A stretch of DNA of 64,000 bases from assembly GCA_964626015.1 (NCBI GenBank), contig CAZVCC010000006.1:36752-100751 (forward strand), given 5' to 3'. Shown here in pieces: positions 41,511 to 51,046 of this stretch. The DNA is from CAIKZJ01 sp964626015 (GTDB taxonomy: Bacteria > Bacteroidota > Ignavibacteria > Tepidaquicellales > Tepidaquicellaceae). Both the position numbers and the translations under genes were made by a program. Numbering within the stretch: the stretch's first letter is position 1; every line of letters starts with the position of its first letter. A model generated the notes under the pieces. That model was not told the origin of the DNA, ran no database searches, and saw only the letters and a program-made list of their open reading frames with translations.

Positions 41511-43421
41511 TTATCTGATAAAGACCATTTTTTTGGAGTCGGAGATACTGCCGGATATAAGTTTATAGAGATAGACACCGGAAGCAAGATTTTTAGGAGA
41601 GAAGGGAATGGTATAGGTACCGGGGTGCTGTTTTTGATTAACAAGTTTGGTGATTTCCCTGCCGAGCAAATCGTAAACGATGAGGCTGACGTCGCTGAAC
41701 TCTTTTATCATGTACGTAATTTTTGTTTCGGGATTGAACGGGTTGGGAAAGTTTTGAAAAAGTTTGAAGTCAACAGGCTCGATTGGTTCATCGCCTTTTT
41801 TATCTTTCAGGATTTTGTTATCGGGGTCGAGAGTAATGTAGAGAGGTTCATCTTTAATAGTGAATGAAAACTCCTGTGACTGAGCGTTGTTGAAAACAGT
41901 ATAAGTAGTATCACCTTGATTTGTTGTTATCAGCAAATCGACGGGCATAGTAAAAAATGACGGGTAAGAGTTTACCTTTTGAGAGATGTATATTTTTAAA
42001 TTATAAGTGTTATTTGAGTTTTTAGATTTTTCCCAGCTTACATCGTACTTCGGATAATTCTCGCCGTAAATCCATTCCTGAAAAAAGTAATTCAGGTTTA
42101 GACCGCTGACATTTTCGGCAACTCTCTGAAAATCCTCTGTGACGGCGGTTTTGTAAGAGAGTGCGGGATCGTTTAAGTATGACTTTAGAATGCTGAAGAA
42201 GAGACTATCCCCTGTTATACCTCTCAGCATGTGAACAACGACAGCACCTTTTGCATAAGTTCTGTTGTAATTAAAAATCTCGCTCTCATTATCAGTATTA
42301 AAAAGATACAAAGAGCCGACAGCTTTTTTAGCACTAACCATTTTAGTTCTAACCACATCATCAAAGATTACTTTACCTTCGAAAGATTCGGCGAAAAGAG
42401 CTTCAGAATAAGTTGCAAATCCTTCGTTAAGCCAGATGTTGTTGAAGTTCCGGCAGGTAACCTTATCGCCGAACCAATGATGAGCAAGCTCGTGAGCAAT
42501 TATACCCTGATTGAAAACTCCGATTGATGTTATTGTCTGATGCTCCATTGCCCCGCTCCAGCTGATTTGAGCATGTCCGTATTTTTCTTCGATAAAGGGG
42601 TACTGCGAATACATGTCCGAGAAGACCTGAAGCATTCTTGGGGTTTTATCCAGGTCAGCTATTACGCTGTTAAGAGTGCCGGGATAGAGGTAATGATTTA
42701 CAATCATTGAATCGTTTAAGCTGTAACGGTAGTAATTATCGTATTGTTCATAGTTTGTTATGGCGACAGAAATAAGATAGTTTGAAATCGGATATCTGCT
42801 TTTCCATTTGAAGGTTTTTGTATTGTCTGGATTTACGATTGTTTCGTAGAGCAATCCGTTTGAAACGCCTGTGAGATTAGATGCGCAGGTAATCCAGACT
42901 TCAGAGGAATCGGCTTTATCTGAAGGCGTGTTTTTATTGGGGAACCAATCGCTTGCGCCGTAAGGTTCGCTTAAAGACCATATAACAGGATACGAATTCT
43001 GCGATGCAAATACAAAGCTGCCGAAACCGGTACCCGAGGGCAAACCTTTATAATAAATTTTTACGTCGAATGATGTTAGGCTTTGTGAAAAGAATATGTT
43101 TAGTTTATCGTTTGAATGAGAAAAACTGCTGACACCGACACCTGTAACAGAATCAACGAACAAAGCATTACTGAGATTCAGGAACATCGAGGTGCCGGCA
43201 TCATTTAGAACACCCTTGACTTGCGCAGCACAGTACAGGAAGTTCGGGTTCGTTGTTATTCGGAGATTAAGGTTATAATATTTTACGTCGTATGTTAAAT
43301 CATAGACGGCGGAATCCCGCATGCTGAAAGAGGTTTTGCCATTGCTGCATAATTCATGGGAATAGACGTATGCGAATGATACAAACAGAAGAAAAGATAA
43401 TATGTAGAGCTTTGCTTTCAT
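41511..43421 (-). CDS. M1-family aminopeptidase-like protein with T9SS sorting domain
   Basis: A 636-residue exported M1-type metallopeptidase, paralogous to but clearly diverged from the downstream gene. It has a signal peptide (LYILSFLLFVSFAYVYS), the motif GAMEHQTI in place of the usual GxMEN, the zinc motif HELAHHWFGD at residues 310-319, and NIWLNEGFATYSEALF with the third ligand Glu. The MEH variant removes the Asn of GxMEN, which is common in secreted Bacteroidota M1-like proteins and may change N-terminus recognition. The tail is a T9SS sorting domain (NFPNPFNPETKITY ... SGVYLYKLISGSISDSKKM). It is probably surface-exposed. Confidence 0.92.
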   Translation of the reverse strand: MKAKLYILSFLLFVSFAYVYSHELCSNGKTSFSMRDSAVYDLTYDVKYYNLNLRITTNPNFLYCAAQVKGVLNDAGTSMFLNLSNALFVDSVTGVGVSSFSHSNDKLNIFFSQSLTSFDVKIYYKGLPSGTGFGSFVFASQNSYPVIWSLSEPYGASDWFPNKNTPSDKADSSEVWITCASNLTGVSNGLLYETIVNPDNTKTFKWKSRYPISNYLISVAITNYEQYDNYYRYSLNDSMIVNHYLYPGTLNSVIADLDKTPRMLQVFSDMYSQYPFIEEKYGHAQISWSGAMEHQTITSIGVFNQGIIAHELAHHWFGDKVTCRNFNNIWLNEGFATYSEALFAESFEGKVIFDDVVRTKMVSAKKAVGSLYLFNTDNESEIFNYNRTYAKGAVVVHMLRGITGDSLFFSILKSYLNDPALSYKTAVTEDFQRVAENVSGLNLNYFFQEWIYGENYPKYDVSWEKSKNSNNTYNLKIYISQKVNSYPSFFTMPVDLLITTNQGDTTYTVFNNAQSQEFSFTIKDEPLYITLDPDNKILKDKKGDEPIEPVDFKLFQNFPNPFNPETKITYMIKEFSDVSLIVYDLLGREITKLVNQKQHPGTYTIPFSPKNLASGVYLYKLISGSISDSKKMVFIR

Positions 43422-43484
43422 ACAAACTAAAATAATGATGCTGACATTAAAATTCTATAAAGAAAATAATGCTATTGGTACGTC

Positions 43485-43497
43485 GTCCCTACGGGAC
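43485..43497. repeat. REP-like palindrome GTCCCTACGGGAC, copy 3
   Basis: Inverted copy of the 13-base core at 14508 and 14559. It is preceded by CGTC, and its right flank differs from the other two. It lies between the second M1 gene and the small membrane protein. Confidence 0.8.
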
Positions 43498-43521
43498 TTT
43501 TGTATTGATACTCATATTATC

Positions 43522-43758
43522 CTAAAGCGACTTCGGATATAATATTATCTGGGTGGATATTGGTTCAAGTTCAAGGGGTTTGTATTTCAATGTTGAATCG
43601 AACAATACTTTGGATTTATCAAGGTCGGATAACTTTAAACTCTTGGGATTATGATTTTCTGATTTTGAAATGTACTGGGAAAATGACGGGTAATACTGTC
43701 CCAGAAAGAGATTAACCAATAGTCCTATAACTACTGATGCGACGATTTTTTTAAACAT
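43522..43758 (-). CDS. Small single-pass membrane or exported protein
   Basis: A 78-residue frame with an N-terminal hydrophobic segment (IVASVVIGLLVNLFLGQ) that could be a signal anchor, followed by a polar region (KSENHNPKSLKLSDLDKSK) and a C-terminus that ends QIILYPKSL. No family was recognised. It starts 23 bases after the end of the RND pump gene on the same strand, so it could be the last gene of the efflux operon. The lack of a known family and its short length make it less certain than its neighbours, but the position and hydrophobic leader favour a real gene. Confidence 0.5.
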   Translation of the reverse strand: MFKKIVASVVIGLLVNLFLGQYYPSFSQYISKSENHNPKSLKLSDLDKSKVLFDSTLKYKPLELEPISTQIILYPKSL

Positions 43759-43781
43759 AATTAAAATATGTTAATAATTTT

Positions 43782-46700
43782 TTAGAGCTTAGCGAGCTCC
43801 TCTTCCTCTTCTCTGTTTTTTTCTTTTCTTCGAATCTTTTCTTCAAATACAGTATAAAGTGTCGGGACAAATAGCAATGTCAGGAATGTTGAGACAGTTA
43901 AACCTCCAATGACTGCAATAGCAAGAGGTGCCTGTGCAGACTGTCCGCCAAGACCTATAGCGAGCGGAATAAGCCCAAGCACTGTGGCAAGAGAAGTCAT
44001 AATAATCGGACGCAATCTTGTCTTGCCGCCCTTAAGCACTGCCTCGTGAAGACCCATTCCCTTTTTCCTTAACCTGTTCATATAGTCAATGAGAAGAATA
44101 CCGTTCGATACGACGATACCGACCATGACAATTACACCCTGGAATGAAGTAACAGATAGGGTCGTGTTAGTAAGGAATAGAATCCAGACAACGCCTACCA
44201 TTCCGAGAGGCACTGAAAACATAATGATGAACGGGTCAACGAGCGACTGGAACTGAGAAGCCATAACCATGTAAACGAGCACAATAGCAAGACCGAACGC
44301 GAGATACAAAGCGCTGAAAGTTTTGCTTTGCTGCTCGACATTACCGCTCATTTGCACTTCGAAGGCAGGAGGGATTTTTACGTCTTTAAGCTTTTCTTTT
44401 ATTTCATCGGCAACATCACCAAGCGGTCTTCCGCTTACGTTTGCGGTAACATTAACGAGTCTTTCCTGATATTTTCTTGTGATTTGAATAGGTGAATTAG
44501 ACATTTTAATTTCGACGAAATTACCGATAGGGATTGGCTTGCCTTGAGAATTGATAACTGTTAACATTTTAATGTCATCAATTTTATTCCTGTAATCTTC
44601 GGAAAGCCTCACAAGAATATTATACTGATTACCTGTTTTGGGGTCGCTGAAAAGAGAAGCAACGGTACCGCTCATGCTTGTAGCAATCGTATTTGATATC
44701 TGCGAAACACTGATACCCAGCGCCCCGGCTTTTACGCGGTCAACGGTAATCTTTGCCTCGGGAAGATTATTTTCTCTGCTGATTCTAACATCGGTAGCCC
44801 CGGGTGTTGATTTAATAACCTCAAAGACCTGCTTCGAAAGTTTATCGGCATCGTCAAAATCATAACCTAAAATTGCGACATCAATCGGCGCAGAAGACCC
44901 GAAATTAAGAAGGAACCTGAGAAATCCCGAAGGATTGATGTAGTAATTTGCCCCAGCGATTTCCTGCACTTTAGGTCTCAAGGTTTTTATAATTTCAAAG
45001 ACATCTCTGTCTCTTTCAGCTCTTGGTTTTAGTGAAATCTGCACGCTCGCAGCATGGCTTCCAGCATTTCCACCACCCGCTCTTCCGCTATTGGAATTAG
45101 GAACACCTATATCAGCAATAATAGTATTAGCTTCCGGAACGTTTTCTTTAACAATCTGCTCCACTCTTTTTACGATTGCTTCAGTCATTTCAACTCTTGA
45201 ACCGACAGGCAAAATAATGTTTATGTTGAATTGATTTTCATCCGAATCGGGAAAGAACTCCGTACCGATAAATTTAAACAATCCAAATGAGAGGACTGAA
45301 AAAACAAAAATACTTATTAGAACTGTCTTACGCTTTCTTATACAAAAAGCAAGAACGCTTTCATATAAGTCATCTATCCTATCGAAGAAGACTTTTGTTT
45401 TTATCTGAATCCTGTCAGCAAGTTTTTTGGAATCAGGGTCTACCTCCCTTTCCCCTTTTAATGCTTTGTAGCACATAAGGGGTGTAACGGTTCTTGAAAC
45501 AAAGAATGAAGCAAACAAAGAAACCGAAATGGTAACAACCAGAGGAACAAAAAGCAGCTTTGCAATACCTGTTAAAAACACAACGGGTAAAAAGACAATT
45601 ACGGTAGTTAAAGTAGATACAAAAATCGGTGAAGCAACTTCAGTAGCTGCTTCGAGTGTCGCAGTCAATTTACTGACGTTCTGGCTTTGCATAGTTGTGT
45701 AGTGCCTTGATATATTTTCAAGTTCAACGATGGAATCATCAACCAGCCTTCCCACACCGAGCGCCAGACCGCCAAGAGTCATTATATTGAGTGATATATC
45801 CCCGAATCGGAAGAAAATAAAAGTGACGAGTATAGAAAGAGGTATGGCGATAAAAATAATGACAGTGCTCCGTAAGTTTCGCAGGAACACAATAATAATT
45901 ATTATAGCAAACACCGCACCGAGCATGCCTTCTTTAATGAGAACGTTAATTGAATCTTTGATATAATTACTCTGGTCGAACGCGGTTGATGTTTTAACGT
46001 TCGGAGGGACATCGCGTAAAGTTTTTAAGGCTTCGATAATTTCGTTTACAACTTCAACGGTATTGGCACCGGGAGTTTTCTGCACTCTTAAGATAACGCC
46101 TTCGTTTCCGTTTGTTCTAATCTTCTGTGTTTGTTCCTGATAAGTGTCAATAACAGATGCTACGTCTCCTATTCTAACGGGAATGCCGTTTACATTTTTA
46201 ATAACAACATCGGCAATGGGTTCTACAAGATTAAACTGGCTTTCAGTTTTAAGAGAAAAATCGAACACACCAGTTTTAATATCACCCGACGGGAGTATCA
46301 GATTAGAGGCACTGATTGCCTGCACGACTTGCTGTACTGATAGGTTTGCAGCTTCAACACGATCTCTGTTAACAGTAACCTGAATCTCTCTGATTTTTCC
46401 TCCTACGATGTTTGCCGCGGCAACTCCGGGCAGATGTTCAATCTGCGGCTGAATACTATTATAGGCAATGTCGTAGAGCTGTCGTTGGTCCATATCACTG
46501 CTTAAAGCAATTGATATAATCGGGAAGTTTGTAATATCGAACTTTACGACTTGCGGCTGTGAAACACCAGTCGGGAGAATGTTTAAGACGCGATTAACTT
46601 TTTGAATTACATCAATAAGTCCTTCGCTTGTATTTGCGTCCCAGTTGAAATAGATTCTAACCTGAGAAATACCTTCTTTTGTCGTTGACTGAATATAATC

Positions 46701-46931
46701 TACATTACTCGTAGAGCTGACAGCCCTTTCCAGAGGGACTGTAACGCTTTGCTCCATATCGAGAGGTCCTGCACCGCTGTAAAAAGTAACTGCTGTAACG
46801 CTAGGAACCTGAATATCAGGAAGCATATCGATAGGGAGCTGCCTGAAAGAAACAAGCCCGAGCACAAAAACGGCTAAAGAAGCCATTAAAGTTGTGATAG
46901 GATATTTAAGTGCGAGTCGGGTCAGCCACAT
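43782..46931 (-). CDS. RND efflux pump inner-membrane permease (AcrB/HAE1-like)
   Basis: A 1049-residue RND transporter that expels compounds using the proton gradient. It opens with LTRLALKYPITTLMASLAVFVLGLVSFRQLPIDMLPDI, the usual first membrane helix region (key residues LPxDxLPDI). Helix 4 contains the proton-relay Asp pair in GVGRLVDDSIVELENI. Two large periplasmic loops and a second set of six helices follow, ending FLTLLFVPTLYTVFEEK. The protein resembles the HAE1 group of hydrophobic-compound exporters; the exact substrate is unknown. It is 1 base after the adaptor gene, forming an adaptor-pump operon. No TolC-type outer-membrane channel gene is adjacent. Confidence 0.95.
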   Translation of the reverse strand: MWLTRLALKYPITTLMASLAVFVLGLVSFRQLPIDMLPDIQVPSVTAVTFYSGAGPLDMEQSVTVPLERAVSSTSNVDYIQSTTKEGISQVRIYFNWDANTSEGLIDVIQKVNRVLNILPTGVSQPQVVKFDITNFPIISIALSSDMDQRQLYDIAYNSIQPQIEHLPGVAAANIVGGKIREIQVTVNRDRVEAANLSVQQVVQAISASNLILPSGDIKTGVFDFSLKTESQFNLVEPIADVVIKNVNGIPVRIGDVASVIDTYQEQTQKIRTNGNEGVILRVQKTPGANTVEVVNEIIEALKTLRDVPPNVKTSTAFDQSNYIKDSINVLIKEGMLGAVFAIIIIIVFLRNLRSTVIIFIAIPLSILVTFIFFRFGDISLNIMTLGGLALGVGRLVDDSIVELENISRHYTTMQSQNVSKLTATLEAATEVASPIFVSTLTTVIVFLPVVFLTGIAKLLFVPLVVTISVSLFASFFVSRTVTPLMCYKALKGEREVDPDSKKLADRIQIKTKVFFDRIDDLYESVLAFCIRKRKTVLISIFVFSVLSFGLFKFIGTEFFPDSDENQFNINIILPVGSRVEMTEAIVKRVEQIVKENVPEANTIIADIGVPNSNSGRAGGGNAGSHAASVQISLKPRAERDRDVFEIIKTLRPKVQEIAGANYYINPSGFLRFLLNFGSSAPIDVAILGYDFDDADKLSKQVFEVIKSTPGATDVRISRENNLPEAKITVDRVKAGALGISVSQISNTIATSMSGTVASLFSDPKTGNQYNILVRLSEDYRNKIDDIKMLTVINSQGKPIPIGNFVEIKMSNSPIQITRKYQERLVNVTANVSGRPLGDVADEIKEKLKDVKIPPAFEVQMSGNVEQQSKTFSALYLAFGLAIVLVYMVMASQFQSLVDPFIIMFSVPLGMVGVVWILFLTNTTLSVTSFQGVIVMVGIVVSNGILLIDYMNRLRKKGMGLHEAVLKGGKTRLRPIIMTSLATVLGLIPLAIGLGGQSAQAPLAIAVIGGLTVSTFLTLLFVPTLYTVFEEKIRRKEKNREEEEELAKL

Positions 46932-46932
46932 A

Positions 46933-48045
46933 CTAATTCTCTGCTATTTTAACTTTTGCTTTATCGCTAATCAACCCCTGTCCTACTTTTACAACATTCT
47001 CACCTTCATTCAAACCACCTATAATTTCAGTCTTATTATTTTCAGAAATACCAATCTCCACAAATTTTTTAATCGCTGTAAGATCTTCAATCACGTAAAC
47101 AAAATGTTTATCGGTTTCTTTTAGGACACACTCAGAAGGAAGAATCATAACATCCGATTTTGTATTTAGAATTATTTCTACCCTTGCAAACATACCGGGT
47201 TTAAGCAGTTCATCGTTGTTGTCAATATCAACCTGAGCGGGCATAGTCCGCGTACCGAGGTCGATTGACTGACTAATTTTATTAAACCTTCCTTTAAAAA
47301 TTTTATCGGGATAAGAATCTGTTTTTAAATTTACATCCGTAACCTTTTCGAGCAAGGGCAGGTCGCGTTCGAGAACGTTTACCATTACTTTAAGTTTACG
47401 AATGTTCGCGAGTACGAAAATCGTATTCTGTGCGGCACCCGTAGCACTGACAAAAGTTCCTCTTTCGAGAAGTTTCTTTGTAATGTATCCTGAAAATGGA
47501 GCTCTGATATCGCAATAGCTAAGCTGAATTCTTGAATTCTGAAGGTTAGCCCTTGCGGTTTCAACCTGTGCATTTGAAATATCGAGTTTTGTTCTTGCAT
47601 TGTCAAAGTCTGCCTGCGAAGCAAGACCCTTTTCAAAAAGTATTTTAGTTCTTTCAAGATTAATCAAATCATTTTCTGCTGTTGCCTCGGCGACTTTGAG
47701 AACGCCTTCAATCTGCTTAACATTCTGCGTATACAGGCTTTTATCGATGGAGGCGAGCAGTTTTCCCGAAGAAACATAGTCGCCGGCATCAACGAATATT
47801 TTTTCTATGTTACCGTTAACTCTCGAGAAAATGTTTGTTTGCTCTATGGCTAAAATATCACCCGAAAAATTTATTACACTCGAAATGTCGCCTCTTTCGG
47901 GAGAGATAACCTCAACGAAAGGAGTCGGCATTCCCCGTCTTTCCGATGCAGCCAGAATAGCACGGAATCTCAGATAAACAAAAATGCTTAAAGCAATCAG
48001 AATAATAACCGATACTGATAATATTATCTTTTTCTTACGGCTCAT
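46933..48045 (-). CDS. RND efflux periplasmic adaptor (membrane fusion protein)
   Basis: A 370-residue adaptor linking the RND pump to an outer-membrane channel. An N-terminal membrane anchor (ILSVSVIILIALSIFVYL) is followed by the lipoyl half-motif GNIEKIFVDAGDYVSSGKLLASID, a helical hairpin (about residues 105-170), the second lipoyl half (IRAPFSGYITKKLLERGTFV), then beta-barrel and membrane-proximal domains (RKLKVMVNVLERDLPLL, LKPGMFARVEIIL). It ends in TAG one base before the pump's ATG, so the two are coupled. It is divergent from the acyl-CoA ligase gene. Confidence 0.94.
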   Translation of the reverse strand: MSRKKKIILSVSVIILIALSIFVYLRFRAILAASERRGMPTPFVEVISPERGDISSVINFSGDILAIEQTNIFSRVNGNIEKIFVDAGDYVSSGKLLASIDKSLYTQNVKQIEGVLKVAEATAENDLINLERTKILFEKGLASQADFDNARTKLDISNAQVETARANLQNSRIQLSYCDIRAPFSGYITKKLLERGTFVSATGAAQNTIFVLANIRKLKVMVNVLERDLPLLEKVTDVNLKTDSYPDKIFKGRFNKISQSIDLGTRTMPAQVDIDNNDELLKPGMFARVEIILNTKSDVMILPSECVLKETDKHFVYVIEDLTAIKKFVEIGISENNKTEIIGGLNEGENVVKVGQGLISDKAKVKIAEN

Positions 48046-48193
48046 TTATTAATTGTTATTGCTCTCAAATTTAGTATTTTTTAATTATATATCAATTCAA
48101 AAGAAACTAAAATCGGCAGTATTATTATGGCACATTAAATCAAATATTTTAATTGGTCTATATTTTTATTAATTTAAGGCATAAACAAAAATC

Positions 48194-49981
48194 ATGGATA
48201 TTCATAAAAAGACACTTGTTCAGCTGCTGATAAACAATATTAAAAAATTCGATGTAATGAGAGATATTTTCTTTACGAAGAAGAAGGATGTTTATGAAGG
48301 AATAAGTATGTTCGGATTAGTTAATCATTCATTATGTATAAAGAATTATCTTTTACGGCTCGGGCTCAGGAAGAACAGTACACTTGCAATCATATCGGAA
48401 AACAGGGTTGAATGGGTAATGACAGACCTTGCGTGCATGTTCTCGAACAACGTAAGTGTTCCAATATATCCTTCGCTTTCCTCAGAGTCGATAAAGTATA
48501 TACTTAATGACTGCAAGGCTGAAGTGGTCTTCGTTTCAACAGCACTGCAGCTTGACAAAATTCTTGCGATAAAGAATGAATGTCCCGATTTAAGACATAT
48601 CATATCGTTCAACGGAATAGGCAAGGAGGAAAACAAAGACCACATAATAACATTTTCTGATATATTCTGCGAAAAGAAAACACTATCGAAGAATGAACTT
48701 CTCGAGACGCTTGAAATTATTTCCGACAGCGTAAAAGAGGAAGACCTGCTGACAATCATCTATACGTCGGGAACAACGGGAGTCCCGAAAGGAGTTATGC
48801 TGACTCACAAGAATATTTTTTCTAACCTCGAAACGTTCCCTGAGATTCTGCACACGGGCGAAGAGGACGTATTTCTTTCATACCTGCCGTATTCTCACAT
48901 CTTCGAGCGCACAGCGGGATATTATCTTGCATTCTTTTTCGGTTCAAAAACATACTACGCTCAGAGTATAGATACAATCGGTCTACAGATGACTGAGGTG
49001 AAACCTACAATAATTATTACTGTTCCGCGGCTTCTTGATAAGATATACAACAAACTTTTAAAAACCGGTTCCGACATGGAGGAAGGTTTCAAGAAGAAAA
49101 TTTATAACTGGGGGCTTGAGGTTGCAAGAACTAACTGGAACAATAAGAAATCCGTAAAATGGACTCTTGCTGATAAACTGGTATTTTCCAAGATACGCGA
49201 AAAGACAGGGGGCAGGCTTAGGCTCTTTGTATCCGGCGGAGGAGCACTTAACAAATCAATCGGTGAATTTTTTGAGGGTATGGGAATACTGACGCTCGAA
49301 GGATACGGACTTACGGAAACCTCTCCGGTTGTTTCAGTGAACAGGGTCGAGAAGAATAAATACGGTACTATTGGGCTACCGATTAATAATGTTCAGGTAA
49401 AAATTGCTGAGGACGGAGAAATACTCGTAAAGGGAGATATAGTTATGAAAGGCTATTTTAACCAGCCGGAAGAAACGGCTAAAGCCATTAATGACGGGTG
49501 GTTTCATACGGGCGATATAGGTGCGATGGATTCAGACGGTTACCTGAAGATTACGGACCGCAAGAAATCTTTGTTTAAATCATCGGGCGGAAAATACATT
49601 GCACCTGCACACATAGAAGAGCTCGTGAGCAACCTCTCTTATATTGACCAGATTATGATTATCGGAAATGAAAGAATGTACGTGACGGCGCTTATCGTTC
49701 CAGAGATAAATGAATTAAAAAGTCTTGCAAAAAAGCTTGGAATAAAGATAGAGTTTGAATCCGACCTTTTTACTAATCCAGCATTAATTAAACAAATTGA
49801 TAAGGATATAAATGAGGTTCAGAAAAATCTTGCATCGTTCGAAAAGATTCGTAAATTCAATTTAATACAAACACCATTTACAATAGAAGGAGGCGAGCTT
49901 ACTCCAACATTGAAGGTGAAAAGAAAATTTGTAGAGGATAAGTATAAGTACATTATTGATAATATGTACCACAAGGTATAA
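48194..49981 (+). CDS. Long-chain acyl-CoA synthetase (AMP-forming)
   Basis: A 595-residue ANL-superfamily ligase that activates fatty acids with ATP and CoA. The AMP-binding motif is TIIYTSGTTGVPKGVMLTHKN, followed by SYLPYSHIFERTAGYY, GYGLTETSPVVSVN and the hinge motif TGDIGAMDSDGYLKITDRKKSLFK. Length and motifs match the long-chain (FadD15/ACSL) group. The C-terminal lysine region (TPTLKVKRKF) is typical. It is a single gene on the plus strand between two minus-strand units. Chain-length preference is not visible in the sequence. Confidence 0.93.
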   Translation: MDIHKKTLVQLLINNIKKFDVMRDIFFTKKKDVYEGISMFGLVNHSLCIKNYLLRLGLRKNSTLAIISENRVEWVMTDLACMFSNNVSVPIYPSLSSESIKYILNDCKAEVVFVSTALQLDKILAIKNECPDLRHIISFNGIGKEENKDHIITFSDIFCEKKTLSKNELLETLEIISDSVKEEDLLTIIYTSGTTGVPKGVMLTHKNIFSNLETFPEILHTGEEDVFLSYLPYSHIFERTAGYYLAFFFGSKTYYAQSIDTIGLQMTEVKPTIIITVPRLLDKIYNKLLKTGSDMEEGFKKKIYNWGLEVARTNWNNKKSVKWTLADKLVFSKIREKTGGRLRLFVSGGGALNKSIGEFFEGMGILTLEGYGLTETSPVVSVNRVEKNKYGTIGLPINNVQVKIAEDGEILVKGDIVMKGYFNQPEETAKAINDGWFHTGDIGAMDSDGYLKITDRKKSLFKSSGGKYIAPAHIEELVSNLSYIDQIMIIGNERMYVTALIVPEINELKSLAKKLGIKIEFESDLFTNPALIKQIDKDINEVQKNLASFEKIRKFNLIQTPFTIEGGELTPTLKVKRKFVEDKYKYIIDNMYHKV

Positions 49982-50039
49982 AACAAAAACCCTGCTAAAT
50001 TGCAGGGTATATATAATAATTGTTTCTTTTTATCTGCAC

Positions 50040-50531
50040 TTACTGCTCTTGTCTGCTTTTACTGCTCTTACTCGCCAGAACTTTTTCCTGCAGGGTTATT
50101 AGTGCGTTCAAAAGATTATCGGGTCTCGGTGGACAGCCAGCCACGTAAACATCAACAGGCAGAAACTGGTCTATTCCCTGTACAACCGAATAGCTTCTGT
50201 ACATACCGCCGGATGAGGTACACGCACCCATAGCGATGACCCACTTCGGCTCGGGCATCTGGTCATAAATCTTGCGCACAACTTTTGCCATTTTATATGT
50301 AGTAGTACCTGCTACAATCATAACATCGCTCTGACGAGGTGAAAATCTCATAACCTCAGAACCGAAACGTGCTATATCAAAACGAGAAGAAGCAGCCGCC
50401 ATCATTTCAATCGCACAGCAGGAAATTCCCATCGGCATGGGCCACATGCTGTGTTTGCGAGCCCATTGCATAAGGTCATCAAGTTTACCCGTGATATAAC
50501 CGTCTTTACCAAGTTTTTCTTCTAATCCCAT
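50040..50531 (-). CDS. nuoB: NADH-quinone oxidoreductase subunit B
   Basis: NuoB (PSST) carries the N2 [4Fe-4S] cluster that passes electrons to quinone. The 163-residue protein has the adjacent cysteines in GISCCAIEMM, then MGACTSSGGMY and the final AGCPPRPDNLLNAL, giving the four cluster ligands. It overlaps the end of nuoA by 10 bases and has an AAGGAG site 7 bases before its ATG. It is about 29 kb from nuoCDEF and on the opposite strand. Confidence 0.96.
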   Translation of the reverse strand: MGLEEKLGKDGYITGKLDDLMQWARKHSMWPMPMGISCCAIEMMAAASSRFDIARFGSEVMRFSPRQSDVMIVAGTTTYKMAKVVRKIYDQMPEPKWVIAMGACTSSGGMYRSYSVVQGIDQFLPVDVYVAGCPPRPDNLLNALITLQEKVLASKSSKSRQEQ

Positions 50532-50890
50532 TTCAGGACTCCTTTTTTGTATTCATAAATCAGCCCTGCTACGAGTATTACAATAAAAAGAAGGGCTATT
50601 ATTAATGAATAAACCATTTCTGGTTTTGGAAAGTTCAGAAAAGAAATTGCCCATGGATAAAGAAAAACAACCTCGATATCAAAAACAATGAAGCTGACGG
50701 CAACCATATAGTACTTAACGGAAAACCTATCGCGTGCCGACCCTATTGGCTCCATGCCGCTTTCGTAAGTTGAAAGCTTTTCTGTGTCGGGATTACTCGG
50801 TCCGAACCATGTCGATGTTTTTACAAAAATGAAGGCAAGCAAAATTGCGAACCCCATTATTAAAAGTATTGGAATATATAGACTTAACAT
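50522..50890 (-). CDS. nuoA: NADH-quinone oxidoreductase subunit A
   Basis: NuoA is a three-helix membrane subunit of complex I. The 122-residue protein shows KLSTYESGMEPIGSARDRFSVKYYMVAVSFIVFDIEVVFLYPWA (key part: YESGMEP and FDIEVVFLYPW), which is diagnostic. It is the first gene of the nuoA-nuoB pair and overlaps nuoB by 10 bases. Upstream is a 155-base divergent region shared with the adhesin-like gene. Confidence 0.96.
   Translation of the reverse strand: MLSLYIPILLIMGFAILLAFIFVKTSTWFGPSNPDTEKLSTYESGMEPIGSARDRFSVKYYMVAVSFIVFDIEVVFLYPWAISFLNFPKPEMVYSLIIALLFIVILVAGLIYEYKKGVLKWD
50539..50544 (-). promoter_or_regulatory. Shine-Dalgarno site for nuoB inside nuoA
   Basis: The minus strand reads AAAGGAGTCCTGAAATG. 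AAGGAG ends 7 bases before the nuoB ATG at 50531 and lies within the nuoA coding sequence. Confidence 0.7.
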
Positions 50891-51034
50891 GATATAAGAT
50901 ACTTAAGATTGCTAAAAGTCTAAAGTCAAAAATTGCCCGAGTTACGAAATAATGATATTGTACAGAAAATTTGCACCTAAAATTTTTCGTTTCTTTATTT
51001 GTCAATTATTCATACATTTACCTAAACTTAAATG

Positions 51035-51040
51035 AAAGGA
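51035..51040 (+). promoter_or_regulatory. Ribosome-binding site that decides the start of the adhesin-like gene
   Basis: AAAGGA lies between two in-frame ATGs (51032 and 51047) at good spacing for the second. It therefore favours 51047, which also gives a cleaner signal peptide. Confidence 0.65.
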
Positions 51041-51046
51041 AAAAAA

